The position numbers and the translations under genes were made by a program. Under the pieces are notes generated by a model that worked only from the letters and a program-made list of their open reading frames with translations, did not search any database and was not told the origin of the DNA. A stretch of DNA of 64,000 nucleotides, from assembly GCF_030651185.1 (NCBI RefSeq), contig NZ_JAUSCJ010000041.1, forward strand, positions 29,693-93,692, in the 5' to 3' direction. This stretch comes from Phenylobacterium sp. GTDB lineage: Bacteria; Pseudomonadota; Alphaproteobacteria; Caulobacterales; Caulobacteraceae. Positions 16,032 to 24,198 of this stretch are shown here, in pieces. Position 1 is the first letter of the stretch, and each line of letters opens with the position of its first letter.

Positions 16032-16032
16032 C

Positions 16033-16416
16033 TCAGAGGTTCGGTTCGATCAGGTCCCAGCGGTTGCCGTAGAGATCCTGGAACACCACCACGGTTCCGT
16101 AGGGCTCGGCGCGGGGCGCCTCGAGGAAGGTGACGCCGGCGGCCGTCATCCGGGCGTGGTCGCGGGCGAAGTCGTCGGTGTGCAGGAAGCCCATCACCCG
16201 GCCGCCGGTCTGGTGGCCGACGCTGGCCACCTGGGCCGCGCCGGAGGCCTGGGCCAGCAGCAGGCCCGCCCCGCCCCCAGACGGCGTCACCACCACCCAG
16301 CGCTTGCCGCCGCCCATGTCGGTGTCTTGCGCGAGGGTGAAGCCGAGGCCGTGGACGTAGAAGTCGAGGGCGTCGTCATAGTCGGCGACGACGAGGGTGG
16401 TGAGGGCGATGCGCAT
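16033..16416 (-). CDS. VOC/glyoxalase family protein
   Basis: A 127-residue single VOC-fold protein starting MRIALTTLVVADYDDALDFYVHGLGF. The second half has RVMGFLHTDDFARDHARMTAAGV and ends FQDLYGNRWDLIEP, the typical closing motif with its metal-ligand glutamate. Metal-dependent dioxygenases, isomerases and resistance proteins share this fold; the reaction is unknown. ATG at 16416 gives the standard N-terminus. It lies 28 bases after the TonB receptor gene on the same strand. Confidence 0.8.
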   Translation of the reverse strand: MRIALTTLVVADYDDALDFYVHGLGFTLAQDTDMGGGKRWVVVTPSGGGAGLLLAQASGAAQVASVGHQTGGRVMGFLHTDDFARDHARMTAAGVTFLEAPRAEPYGTVVVFQDLYGNRWDLIEPNL

Positions 16417-16444
16417 GGCCCCGCTTAGCGCACCGCCCCGCCGC

Positions 16445-19156
16445 CTAGAACCCCTTGGTGATCGCGATCCCGTAGATGCGGGGATCGAGCAGGAAGAGGC
16501 TGCGGGTCGAGCCCAGGTTCTCGTCGGCGATGTCAAAGCCGACGATGGTGTCCTCATCCATGGCGTTCTTCACAAACATCTGGAACGTCAGGTCGATGTC
16601 CGGATTGGTGACGATCAGGCTGGCGTTGAGGTTGTCCCAGGCCTGGATGCGGTCGAAGGCGGCGTTGTTGTAGCGCATGAAGCTCTCGGTCTGGCGGTAG
16701 TAGTCGCCCCGCAGGGTGACGTTCCAGCCATTCTCCAGCTCCCACCTGTATTGCGCGCCGAGCGACATCGTCCATTTCGGCGCATTGGGCAGCTCGTTGC
16801 CCTTCAGGTTCTGGCGCACCCCCTCGCCGGCCCCGCTGGTGTAGAGCGAGACGTTGGAGCCGTAGCTGTACATCCCCGCTGACAGGGCCGCCGCCGCGGC
16901 CGGGGTATTGCCCGCCGCCACCAGACCCGCCGTCACCGAGGCGGGACCGGAGCAGACCCGGTTGGCCAGGGTCGCGGCCCCGCCGGGAACGGCCAGGATC
17001 GCCGCCACGCCAGTCGCCCGCACCACACAGCCGCCGCTGGTGGAGTTGCCGTAGATGTAGGTGCTGTCGCCGCGCGTGCGGTCAAAGGTGTCGACCACCA
17101 CACCCTGCTCGACCTGAGTGTCGAGGTAGCCGATATTGGCGTTGAGCTTCAGGTTCTCGACCGGGCTCCAGACGGTCTCCAGTTCGAGCCCCTTGATCTT
17201 GGCGTCGATGTTCTCGTTGTAGACTGACCGGTTCACGCTGCGGCCGATCTGGTAGCCCTTATAGTCATAGGAAAACGCCGTCAGGTTCAGCAGCAGCTGG
17301 CCATCCATCAGGGTGTTCTTCACCCCGACCTCCAGGGCGTTGACGAACTCCGGCGCATAGCTGGCGTTGAGGCCCAGGGCCACGACGCCGGGAGGATTGA
17401 AGCCACCGCCCTTGTAGCCTTTCGAATAGGAGGCATAGACCAGGGTGTCGTCGGTGAAGGGCAGGTCGGGCTTCCAGTCGACATTGAACCGGCCCGTGGT
17501 CTCCTTGAACTGCACCGTCTGCTCGGCGGTGTAGACCGGGCCGCGGCCCGGGGTGAACAGGGTCGAGCCGGAGCCCCGGGTCCACTTCTTGTCGTCGGTG
17601 TAGCGTAGGCCAAGGGTGGCCCGCAGGGTGTCGGTGGCTTGCCAGTAGACCTCACCAAACACGGCCTTGGACTTGAGTTTGTACTCGGTCCGACTGACGA
17701 AATAGTTGTGTCCCGTGAAGTCGGGCTCCCGCAGCGGATCGATGTAGCCGCTGGGGACCAGAACCCTCAGCGCCGCCGTCGCCGCATTGGTGGCGACATA
17801 GGTGATGCTCATGGCGTCATAGTCGAGATAGATGCCGCCGACATTGAAGTTCAGCGGGCCGTCGAAGTTCGACTGCAGACGCAGTTCCTGGGTCACCTGC
17901 TCGTTGTGGCCGACCCCGCCGGACTCACTCTGCAGCCGGTCGGTGGCGCCGAACTGAGGATCGTTGAGGACGCCGCCCGGCGAGAAGGGGGTGACCCCGA
18001 AGGCCACGGAGGAATAGCCGCCCGTGGAGTCGCCGCGGGAATAGTTCTCGTTCTCGTTATAGCTGGTGAGCGAGGTGAAGGTCAGGCCGGGCGTCAGGTC
18101 CCATTCCACATTTAACTCGTAGAGGTCAGTGCGGGGCCGATAGATCGGCTGACCCACCACCTCCACCTCCCGCAGGTCGCGGGAGATGCTCTTGCCCAGG
18201 AAGGAGTCCAGCGGCTGCAGGCCGATCTGGCGGGCGATGATGCCGGAGAAGGTGGAGAGCTGATTGGTGGTTCCGTAGGCGTTCGGGTCATAGACAGAGG
18301 CCGCCAGGCAGCCCTGGGTCAACCCCGCCTTGGCCGCGCCGGTCGCCACGCCGAGCACCGAGGTGGGTCCGGGATCCTTGACGCAGAGCTGCTTGCGCGC
18401 GCCGCGACTATCGTCCTCGGCGAAACTCTCCCACAGCAGGAAGCTCCGCAGGTTGTCGGTGGGATTGAAGGACAGGGTCACCCGGCCGGCCCAGATGTCG
18501 CGGCTGTCGATGTCCTGGCCGTTCAGGCTGTTGGTGGTGTAGCCGTCCCGCTGGAGGGCGAAGCCGGCGGCGCGCAGGGCGAACTTCTCCCCCAGGGGAA
18601 GGTTGATGTAGCCCTGATACTTCAAGGAGTTGTAGTTCCCGAACTCCGCCGTCAGCGAGCCGCTGCGCTGGTCATTGGGCTTGTTGGAGATGATGTTCAC
18701 CACCCCGCCGGTGGCGTTGCGGCCGTAGAGGGTGCCCTGCGGGCCGCGCAGCACCTCCACCCGCTCCACATCGTAGAACTCGGCGTCGGCGATGCGGTTG
18801 GCGGTGAGGGGCACGTTGTTCTCGTGGATGCCCACCCCGTCATCGCCCGACAGGGACACCAGCTGAGCCCCCACCCCGCGGATCTGGAAGTTGGTGCGTA
18901 GGGCGCGACGGGTGAAGGTCAGGTTGGGCACCGACTGAACAAGATTGCCCGCGCCGTCGATGCCCTGGGCCTTGAGCGCCTGCTCGCTGAAGGCTGAAAC
19001 CGCGATCGGCACGTCCTGGACCGACTCCTCCCGTTTCTGGGCGGTGACGATCAGTTCGTCGACCAGACTGCCCTTGGCCTCTTGGGCGAGCGCCACCTGC
19101 GGCAAGCCCAGAACCAGGGCGAGCGCGGTCGCCGACAGCATCAGTCGCTGAGTCAT
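16445..19156 (-). CDS. TonB-dependent outer-membrane receptor
   Basis: A 903-residue receptor. The signal peptide is MTQRLMLSATALALVLGLPQVALAQ. The plug domain begins with a TonB-box-like region (LVDELIVTAQKREESVQDVPIAVSAF) and includes NFQIRGVG and VEVLRGPQGTLYGRNATGG. A large 22-strand-type barrel follows and ends SLFLLDPRIYGIAITKGF with the expected terminal aromatic residue. The VTAQKREES type is very abundant in Caulobacterales and Sphingomonadales and takes up plant or aromatic compounds, vitamins or siderophores; the ligand is unknown. The upstream gap holds several palindromes. Confidence 0.9.
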   Translation of the reverse strand: MTQRLMLSATALALVLGLPQVALAQEAKGSLVDELIVTAQKREESVQDVPIAVSAFSEQALKAQGIDGAGNLVQSVPNLTFTRRALRTNFQIRGVGAQLVSLSGDDGVGIHENNVPLTANRIADAEFYDVERVEVLRGPQGTLYGRNATGGVVNIISNKPNDQRSGSLTAEFGNYNSLKYQGYINLPLGEKFALRAAGFALQRDGYTTNSLNGQDIDSRDIWAGRVTLSFNPTDNLRSFLLWESFAEDDSRGARKQLCVKDPGPTSVLGVATGAAKAGLTQGCLAASVYDPNAYGTTNQLSTFSGIIARQIGLQPLDSFLGKSISRDLREVEVVGQPIYRPRTDLYELNVEWDLTPGLTFTSLTSYNENENYSRGDSTGGYSSVAFGVTPFSPGGVLNDPQFGATDRLQSESGGVGHNEQVTQELRLQSNFDGPLNFNVGGIYLDYDAMSITYVATNAATAALRVLVPSGYIDPLREPDFTGHNYFVSRTEYKLKSKAVFGEVYWQATDTLRATLGLRYTDDKKWTRGSGSTLFTPGRGPVYTAEQTVQFKETTGRFNVDWKPDLPFTDDTLVYASYSKGYKGGGFNPPGVVALGLNASYAPEFVNALEVGVKNTLMDGQLLLNLTAFSYDYKGYQIGRSVNRSVYNENIDAKIKGLELETVWSPVENLKLNANIGYLDTQVEQGVVVDTFDRTRGDSTYIYGNSTSGGCVVRATGVAAILAVPGGAATLANRVCSGPASVTAGLVAAGNTPAAAAALSAGMYSYGSNVSLYTSGAGEGVRQNLKGNELPNAPKWTMSLGAQYRWELENGWNVTLRGDYYRQTESFMRYNNAAFDRIQAWDNLNASLIVTNPDIDLTFQMFVKNAMDEDTIVGFDIADENLGSTRSLFLLDPRIYGIAITKGF

Positions 19157-19268
19157 GTCATCCTCCCAAGAACGTCCGGTGGCCGGACGCCATCCCTGCG
19201 GAGCCTCATCGGGGGACCCCTTGAGTTGACGCTAGGTCCGCACGGCGGAGCTCGTCAACTGGTCACGT

Positions 19269-19357
19269 AACATCGTGATGTTGCCAAATTGTATTTTAAT
19301 AACAAATAGATAACCCATATTCGTCCGCTCTCGGACGGAATATTCCGGAGCGCTCCG
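19269..19357. promoter_or_regulatory. Cluster of palindromes upstream of the TonB receptor gene
   Basis: Four inverted repeats lie in 90 bases: AACATC-GT-GATGTT (19269-19282), CGTCCG-CTCT-CGGACG (19322-19337), CGGAATATTCCG (19336-19347) and CGGAGCGCTCCG (19346-19357). Between the first two is an AT-rich run. They lie between the TetR stop and the receptor start, where the receptor promoter and operators are expected. Which protein binds is unknown. Confidence 0.5.
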
Positions 19358-19404
19358 TAGGCCGATTCTGACGAACGCCGTTCGGATCGCGCGGGCGCGA
19401 AACC

Positions 19405-19992
19405 TCAGTCGGCGAAGCGCGGCGACAGCAGGAAGCCGAAGCCTGAGATCACCTTGGCCACCAGGCGGCCCGCCGCGCCTGGATCCTCGTCGCCCTGCAT
19501 CAGGACCGCCGAGGCGATGCCGCGCCCCAGCACCCAGATGGTGAGCGAGACCTCCTCCACGCGTTCGGGCGGCACCCGGCCGTCGCCCTCGAAGGCGCTC
19601 TGGAACACCGCGAACGCCGCCCGTTCGGCGGCCCGCACCGCATCGTTGGCGGCGAGCGCCTGCTCGGTCTGCATCAGGGCGTAGAGTTGCGGGTTGCGAT
19701 GGATGAAGGTGAGGAAGGCCCGCGAGGCCGCGTCGATGCGGTGGGGGAATTTCCCGCTGGCCATGGCCTGGTCGATGGCGCGGGCCAACTCCTCCCAGCC
19801 CTCGATGGCCAGGGCCGCCAGCAGGGCGTTCTTGTCGGCGAAGTGGTGGTAGAGGGTGGCCACGCCGCTGCGCACCTCGGCGGCGATGGCGCGCAGATGC
19901 AGGCCGTCGACCCCGCCCGCCTCCAGCAGCCCGCGCGCCGCGTCCAGGGCGCGGCGGCGCAGGGTCCCCATCACCTTCAGCTCTTCGGCCAC
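19405..19992 (-). CDS. TetR family transcriptional regulator
   Basis: A 195-residue regulator. The N-terminal helix-turn-helix is RRALDAARGLLEAGGVDGLHLRAIAAEVRSGVATLYHHFADKNALLAAL (residues about 12-60), with the typical TLYHHFADK end. The C-terminal ligand domain is WHG-like, with MASGKFPHRIDAASRAFLTFIHRNPQLYALM. The start is GTG at 19992 with GGGAGGA just upstream. It lies 25 bases downstream of the P450 gene on the same strand, so a shared transcript and control of the P450 or the TonB receptor gene are plausible. Confidence 0.85.
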   Translation of the reverse strand: MAEELKVMGTLRRRALDAARGLLEAGGVDGLHLRAIAAEVRSGVATLYHHFADKNALLAALAIEGWEELARAIDQAMASGKFPHRIDAASRAFLTFIHRNPQLYALMQTEQALAANDAVRAAERAAFAVFQSAFEGDGRVPPERVEEVSLTIWVLGRGIASAVLMQGDEDPGAAGRLVAKVISGFGFLLSPRFAD

Positions 19993-20017
19993 GGCGTCCT
20001 CCCGCCGGGAGTGTGGC

Positions 20018-21301
20018 CTAGAGCTTGGACGGAAGCACCACCTTCATGTCCTCGTAGCCCTTCACGAAGATCGAGAAGGAGCGCTTGGGCTCCTCCAGCA
20101 GCTTGATGTCCGGGAAGCGCTTCATGATCTCCTCCCAGATGATGGTCAGCTGCAGCTCGGCCAGGCGGTTGCCCACGCAGCGGTGGATGCCGAAGCCGAA
20201 GGACATGTGCTGGCGCGGCCGTTCCCGGTCGATGATGTAGCTGTCGGGATTGGCGATCACCGTGTCGTCGCGATTGCCCGAGACGTACCACATGGCCACC
20301 TTGTCGCCCTCGTGGATGGTCTTGCCCCCGAGTTCGAAGTCCTGGGTCGCGGTGCGCGCCATGTGGGCCAGGGGCGTCTGCCAGCGGATGGTCTCGGAGA
20401 CCATGGAGGTGATCAGCGACGGGTTCGCCCGCAGCTTGGCGTACTGGTCGGGGTTCTGGTTCAGGGCCAGGACCGAGCCCGAGATGGTGTTCCGCGTCGT
20501 GTCGTTGCCGCCGATGATCAGCAGGGCCACGTTGGCGTGGAACTCCTGCTGGGTCATGTTCCGGGTCTCCTCGCCGTGGGCCAGCATGGAGATCAGGTCG
20601 CCGGTGGGCGGGGCGTTGACCCGCTGGTTCCAGAGCTCGGTGAAATAGCCGAAGCACTCGGCCATCATCGCCCGCATCTCCATCAGGTCCGCGGCGGGAC
20701 CGAAGCCCGGCGCGGTGGTCATCACGTCGGACCAGCGGGTGAGCTTGCGGCGCTCCTCGAAGGGGAAGTCGAACAGGGTGGCGAGCGTCATGGTGGTGAG
20801 CTCTTTGGAGACCAGGTCCACCCAGTCGAAGTCCTCGCCGATCGGCAGGCTATCCAGGATCAGGCCGGCGCGCTCGCGGATCACCGGCGCCATGATCGAC
20901 AACGCGTGGGGTGAGACGGCCGGGCTGACCGTCTTGCGCTGCACGTCGTGGCGCGGTGGGTCCATGGCGATGAAGTTGGTGGCGGTGTTGTTGGGGTCGC
21001 GGAAGCCCTGGGCGGCCTTGGGCGTCAGCGTGATGCCCTTGGCCGAGGAGAACACCTGGTGGTTGGAGTCCACCGCCAGGATGTCGTTGTACTTGGTGAT
21101 CGACCAATAGGCCCCGTAGTTGCTGTCGGCCGTGTAGTGGACCGGGTCTTCCTTCCGCAGCCGCTCGAACATCGGCCACATGGCGTCGTCGCGGAACAGC
21201 GAGGCGCGCGCCGGGTTCAGGTCCTCGACCGGGCCTTCGTAGGCCGCCTTGCGGGCCGCCGCGCGCTTGTCCTTCAGAATGTCCACGGCGCCGTCAGCCA
21301 T
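20018..21301 (-). CDS. Cytochrome P450, CYP153-like (second copy)
   Basis: A 427-residue soluble P450. The I-helix motif is GGNDTTRN, the K-helix is ETIRWQTP, and the heme loop is FGFGIHRCVGNRLAELQL. It shares long stretches with the P450 at 8475 (VAMWYVSGNRD, IIDRERPRQH, VKGYE), so they are paralogues. GGNDTTRN and SFGFGIHRCVGNRLAELQL closely resemble CYP153 alkane hydroxylases as I remember them. It precedes the TetR gene by 25 bases. A hydrocarbon or terpenoid substrate taken up through the nearby TonB receptor is possible but not shown. Confidence 0.85.
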   Translation of the reverse strand: MADGAVDILKDKRAAARKAAYEGPVEDLNPARASLFRDDAMWPMFERLRKEDPVHYTADSNYGAYWSITKYNDILAVDSNHQVFSSAKGITLTPKAAQGFRDPNNTATNFIAMDPPRHDVQRKTVSPAVSPHALSIMAPVIRERAGLILDSLPIGEDFDWVDLVSKELTTMTLATLFDFPFEERRKLTRWSDVMTTAPGFGPAADLMEMRAMMAECFGYFTELWNQRVNAPPTGDLISMLAHGEETRNMTQQEFHANVALLIIGGNDTTRNTISGSVLALNQNPDQYAKLRANPSLITSMVSETIRWQTPLAHMARTATQDFELGGKTIHEGDKVAMWYVSGNRDDTVIANPDSYIIDRERPRQHMSFGFGIHRCVGNRLAELQLTIIWEEIMKRFPDIKLLEEPKRSFSIFVKGYEDMKVVLPSKL

Positions 21302-21381
21302 ATTCGTCTCCTACCCAGGGGCGCCACGCGCATTTCCCCCATCGAGACCTTCCGAACACAGTTCGACAAGCCCCCAGGCGG

Positions 21382-22230
21382 CTACTTGCCCGCCTTGGCC
21401 TGAGCCTTGGCCAGAGATGCCTCGAAGGCCTTCTGCTGGGCGTCGATCACCTTCAGATAGCCGGCGCGGTCGATGAAGGGGTTGGGGCCGGGCTGACCCA
21501 GGCGGGCCTTCTTGGCCGGGGCGTCGAAGAACTCCGAATGGGGGGCCAGGAAGACATCGCCGGGGATGGCGCGCGCGGTGGCGAAGGTGTGGCGGTAATC
21601 GGCGACGATGCCGGGATACTGCTCGGGGACCAGGCTGTTGGCCGCCACGCTGGCGCTGCAGAAATAGAGCGCGGTGTGGGCGGCGCCGTCCTTGTCCTTC
21701 ACCGGCCAGGTCCAGGTGGTGCAGCCCGCGGTGTGGCCCGGCGTCAGGTGGGCGGTGAGCTTCAGGCCGCCCAGCTCGACGGTCTCGCCGTCCTTCACCA
21801 CCCGGTCCACCTTCACCGGCGGGAAGTTCATGAGCTTATTGCTCTCGGAGCCCGGATAGACCCCCTTCTCCAGGGCGTAGCGGTCGCCCTCGGCGGCGAT
21901 CATGGCCGCGCCCGTATCGGCCTTGATCCTGGCCAGCCCGCCGGCATGGTCGAAGTGGCCGTGGCTGGTGAGCAGGATCTTGATGTCGCTGAGCTTGAAG
22001 CCCAGGGCCTGGACGTTCTTCTCCACCATCCCGGCGTACTGCGGCATCCCGGCGTCCAGCAGCACCGCGCCCTTGGGCGTGACGATCAGCAGCGCCGTCA
22101 GCCCGGCCGAGCCGACGGAATAGGTGTTGTCGATGACGCGATAGGGCTTGGCCGGCAGCAGCCAGTTGGCCTGGGCGAAGGCCGGCGCGGCGGTAAGGGC
22201 CAGGGCGGCGGCGAGGATCGGGGTCTTCAT
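21382..22230 (-). CDS. Subclass B3 metallo-beta-lactamase family protein
   Basis: A 282-residue exported protein. The signal peptide MKTPILAAALALTAAPAFAQA is clear. The zinc site has the B3 pattern SHGHFDHAGG (His-x-His-x-Asp-His), a later HTAGCTTW histidine (PGHTAG) and a final histidine in APHSEFF. All ligand positions of the B3 type appear present, so periplasmic carbapenem or cephalosporin hydrolysis is possible; environmental B3 proteins can also have other roles. ATG at 22230 gives the signal peptide. It lies next to tRNA-Gly. Confidence 0.85.
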   Translation of the reverse strand: MKTPILAAALALTAAPAFAQANWLLPAKPYRVIDNTYSVGSAGLTALLIVTPKGAVLLDAGMPQYAGMVEKNVQALGFKLSDIKILLTSHGHFDHAGGLARIKADTGAAMIAAEGDRYALEKGVYPGSESNKLMNFPPVKVDRVVKDGETVELGGLKLTAHLTPGHTAGCTTWTWPVKDKDGAAHTALYFCSASVAANSLVPEQYPGIVADYRHTFATARAIPGDVFLAPHSEFFDAPAKKARLGQPGPNPFIDRAGYLKVIDAQQKAFEASLAKAQAKAGK

Positions 22231-22248
22231 GGGTGGGCTCCAGAAAAC

Positions 22249-22323
<75 letters not shown>

Positions 22324-22326
22324 GAA

Positions 22327-22343
22327 GGCCTTATCGGATAAGG
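22327..22343. repeat. Short hairpin at the tRNA 5' flank
   Basis: GCCTTAT-CGG-ATAAGGC, four bases from the 5' end of tRNA-Gly. The rest of the 22344-22570 gap holds no gene I can support; it becomes AT-richer toward the Pycsar-like genes. Confidence 0.4.
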
Positions 22344-22570
22344 CTTTGCTGAGAACAGAATGCGACACGGCTGGCCCGGTTTGCAATTCAGTTTGCAGAG
22401 CCCGTTGTCTAACCGCTCAGTGAACATCGCTCAAGGCGGCAATTTTCCGTGACCATCAAAGCCGGCCATAACGCCATTGGACGGCGACACCAATGGGGCG
22501 GCACCTCATGTGCGTCGCCTTCCTGTTTACCTGGAGGTGCTGTACCGTCGCGGCCAAAGAGGGGGGGATC

Positions 22571-23083
22571 ATGCAGAATCCAATGAGCTTTGCGACCGCT
22601 CAACTCGACAGACTGCAGACGTTCTTTCCAAGAGTGGAGGGCAAGGCATCCTTCCTTCTGGCGATCAACCTCGCGCTGCTGACATCCATTGCGGTGAATA
22701 TGCCTGTGCGCAACCTGGATAGTCCGAGGGGAGTTCTCGGCTCCATTGCCTCAATCCTCCTGTCCTTCAGTTTATGGCACGTTTATCAGACGTTTTTCCC
22801 GCACCTCAAAGGCGCGTCCAAAGTCTCTGTCTTTTACTTTCGGGATATCGCGAGACTCTCACCGGAACAATATATGAACCGGCTAAATCTAGTTACCGAT
22901 CAAGAACTTTTGGATGATCTTCATTGTCAAATATGGAGAAATTCCGAGATCCTTGATCTCAAGTTTTCAAGCGTCGAAACGGCGTTTCGATTTTTGGCGC
23001 TATCAGTAATACCTTGGTTCGGGTTCCTTGCCGCGATCTCATTGAGGTTGGGCCGATTTCCAGATTTGGGGATTTCCACGTGA
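22571..23083 (+). CDS. pycTM: Pycsar effector, PycTM-like membrane protein
   Basis: A 170-residue membrane protein. Residues 12-44 (LDRLQTFFPRVEGKASFLL... then a first membrane span), a second span at about 55-75 running into SLWHVYQTFFPHL, a soluble linker with YFRDIA and QIWRNSEILDLKF (about 88-132), and a last span at about 139-158 match my memory of Pycsar effector TM proteins. In Pycsar, cyclic CMP or UMP made after phage infection binds the effector, which then disrupts the inner membrane. ATG at 22571 has GAGGGGGGG just upstream. DNA here is AT-rich (22921-22980 has 23 G+C of 60 by count, versus 40 of 60 at 22081-22140), which points to horizontal transfer. The stop overlaps the cyclase start. 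Confidence 0.8.
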   Translation: MQNPMSFATAQLDRLQTFFPRVEGKASFLLAINLALLTSIAVNMPVRNLDSPRGVLGSIASILLSFSLWHVYQTFFPHLKGASKVSVFYFRDIARLSPEQYMNRLNLVTDQELLDDLHCQIWRNSEILDLKFSSVETAFRFLALSVIPWFGFLAAISLRLGRFPDLGIST

Positions 23084-23787
23084 CTTTTGCAACTGAGCTC
23101 GAAGAGTCGGTGAAAGCTACATTTCGAACTCAATGGACAACTCGAGACGGACAGGTAGTGCCCGACGACAAGAGTGTCACGCTTGGCAACGATGGAATCT
23201 ATCTAGATGCTGCCGTTCTGTATGCTGACCTCGCCGACTCGACAGACATGGTCAACTCCATGGGCGCGGTCTATGCAGCTGAAGTCTACAAAACCTTTTT
23301 AACTTGTGCCGCACGGATCATTAATCGCGAAGGCGGAACTATCACGGCCTATGATGGCGACCGCATCATGGCGGTATTCATTGGAGACAGTAAAAACTCC
23401 GATGCCGCACGGACTGCCCTCCGAATAAACTGGGCGGTGAGCGAAATAATCCGCCCGGCGTGGGCGGCGCAATACACAAGTTCACTATATTCGCTTCGTC
23501 ATGTAGTTGGCGTGGATATCTCACGCCTACTGGTCGCGAAGACCGGGGTTCGCGGCGCTAATGACTTAGTATGGGTTGGTCGAGCAGCGAATTATGCCGC
23601 CAAGATGTGTGCTCTCGATGACGTACACAGCTCCTACATCACCAGCGCCGCGTACAATCAGCTCAACGACGCCTCAAAATTCCATACGGTTGAGGGTGTT
23701 AAAAACAATATGTGGACTCTGCAACGCGAGACGATCAAGGGCGAGCCGGTGTACGCATCCAATTACCTCTGGAGAGATACTGGTTAG
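23080..23787 (+). CDS. pycC: Pycsar nucleotide cyclase, PycC-like (class III cyclase fold)
   Basis: A 235-residue class III adenylate/guanylate-cyclase-like domain with no sensor domain. The first metal aspartate is D50 in VLYADLADST, the second is D94 in GGTITAYDGDRIMAVF, and GRAANYAAKM fits the late Asn-containing helix of the fold. Small stand-alone cyclases paired with the membrane protein above are the hallmark of Pycsar, where they make cCMP or cUMP. The base specificity cannot be told by eye. The start is GTG at 23080, overlapping the effector stop as GTGA, so translation is coupled. Codon use is AT-rich like the effector and unlike neighbours. No integrase or direct repeat is visible nearby. 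Confidence 0.8.
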   Translation: MTFATELEESVKATFRTQWTTRDGQVVPDDKSVTLGNDGIYLDAAVLYADLADSTDMVNSMGAVYAAEVYKTFLTCAARIINREGGTITAYDGDRIMAVFIGDSKNSDAARTALRINWAVSEIIRPAWAAQYTSSLYSLRHVVGVDISRLLVAKTGVRGANDLVWVGRAANYAAKMCALDDVHSSYITSAAYNQLNDASKFHTVEGVKNNMWTLQRETIKGEPVYASNYLWRDTG

Positions 23788-23861
23788 ACCGGTCGATCAA
23801 AAGCGTCGGGCACGTTCGCTAAAACAGCCGCCCTGTCCTACCCTCTAGCTCGCGAGCATTG

Positions 23862-24062
23862 TCAGCCGGTGATGACCCATTCGGCGACATAGGCCTGGGC
23901 CTTACGGGCCAGGGCCGACGGGCCGGAGAAGTAGAACTCGCTGCCGAACATGGTCCGCTGCTCGCGCCAGGCCAGGGGCTTGGTGTCCTCGGTCTGCAGG
24001 ATCTGCCGCAAGCGGTCGCGCTTGGCGGTGGGTACGAAGGCGATGTAGGTCGCGTCGGACAT
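23862..24062 (-). CDS. Small hypothetical protein
   Basis: A 66-residue protein starting MSDATYIAFVPTAKRDRLRQIL and ending in AYVAEWVITG, with no membrane span or known motif. Base composition is like the host genes, not like the AT-rich pair to its left, so it is probably resident. It converges on the cyclase gene with a 74-base gap. Upstream is an AT-rich patch with TTAA-N6-TTAA. I do not recognise the family. Confidence 0.6.
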   Translation of the reverse strand: MSDATYIAFVPTAKRDRLRQILQTEDTKPLAWREQRTMFGSEFYFSGPSALARKAQAYVAEWVITG

Positions 24063-24198
24063 GGCGGGTTTTCCTGGTCCCTCACGTTCCAGGAAACCGC
24101 GAGTCGAACTTAAATATGGTTAACGCGATCAACAGCTTGGCTGTGGCGGCCTGCCGCAGGGCACGGACGATCTAGGCCTCGAATGTGGCCTCGGGAGG

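Noticed and set aside
24110..24123. TTAA-N6-TTAA, resembling a CtrA site upstream of the small gene at 23862
   Set aside because: The CtrA consensus spacing is seven bases; here it is six, and the AT-rich patch may just be the promoter.
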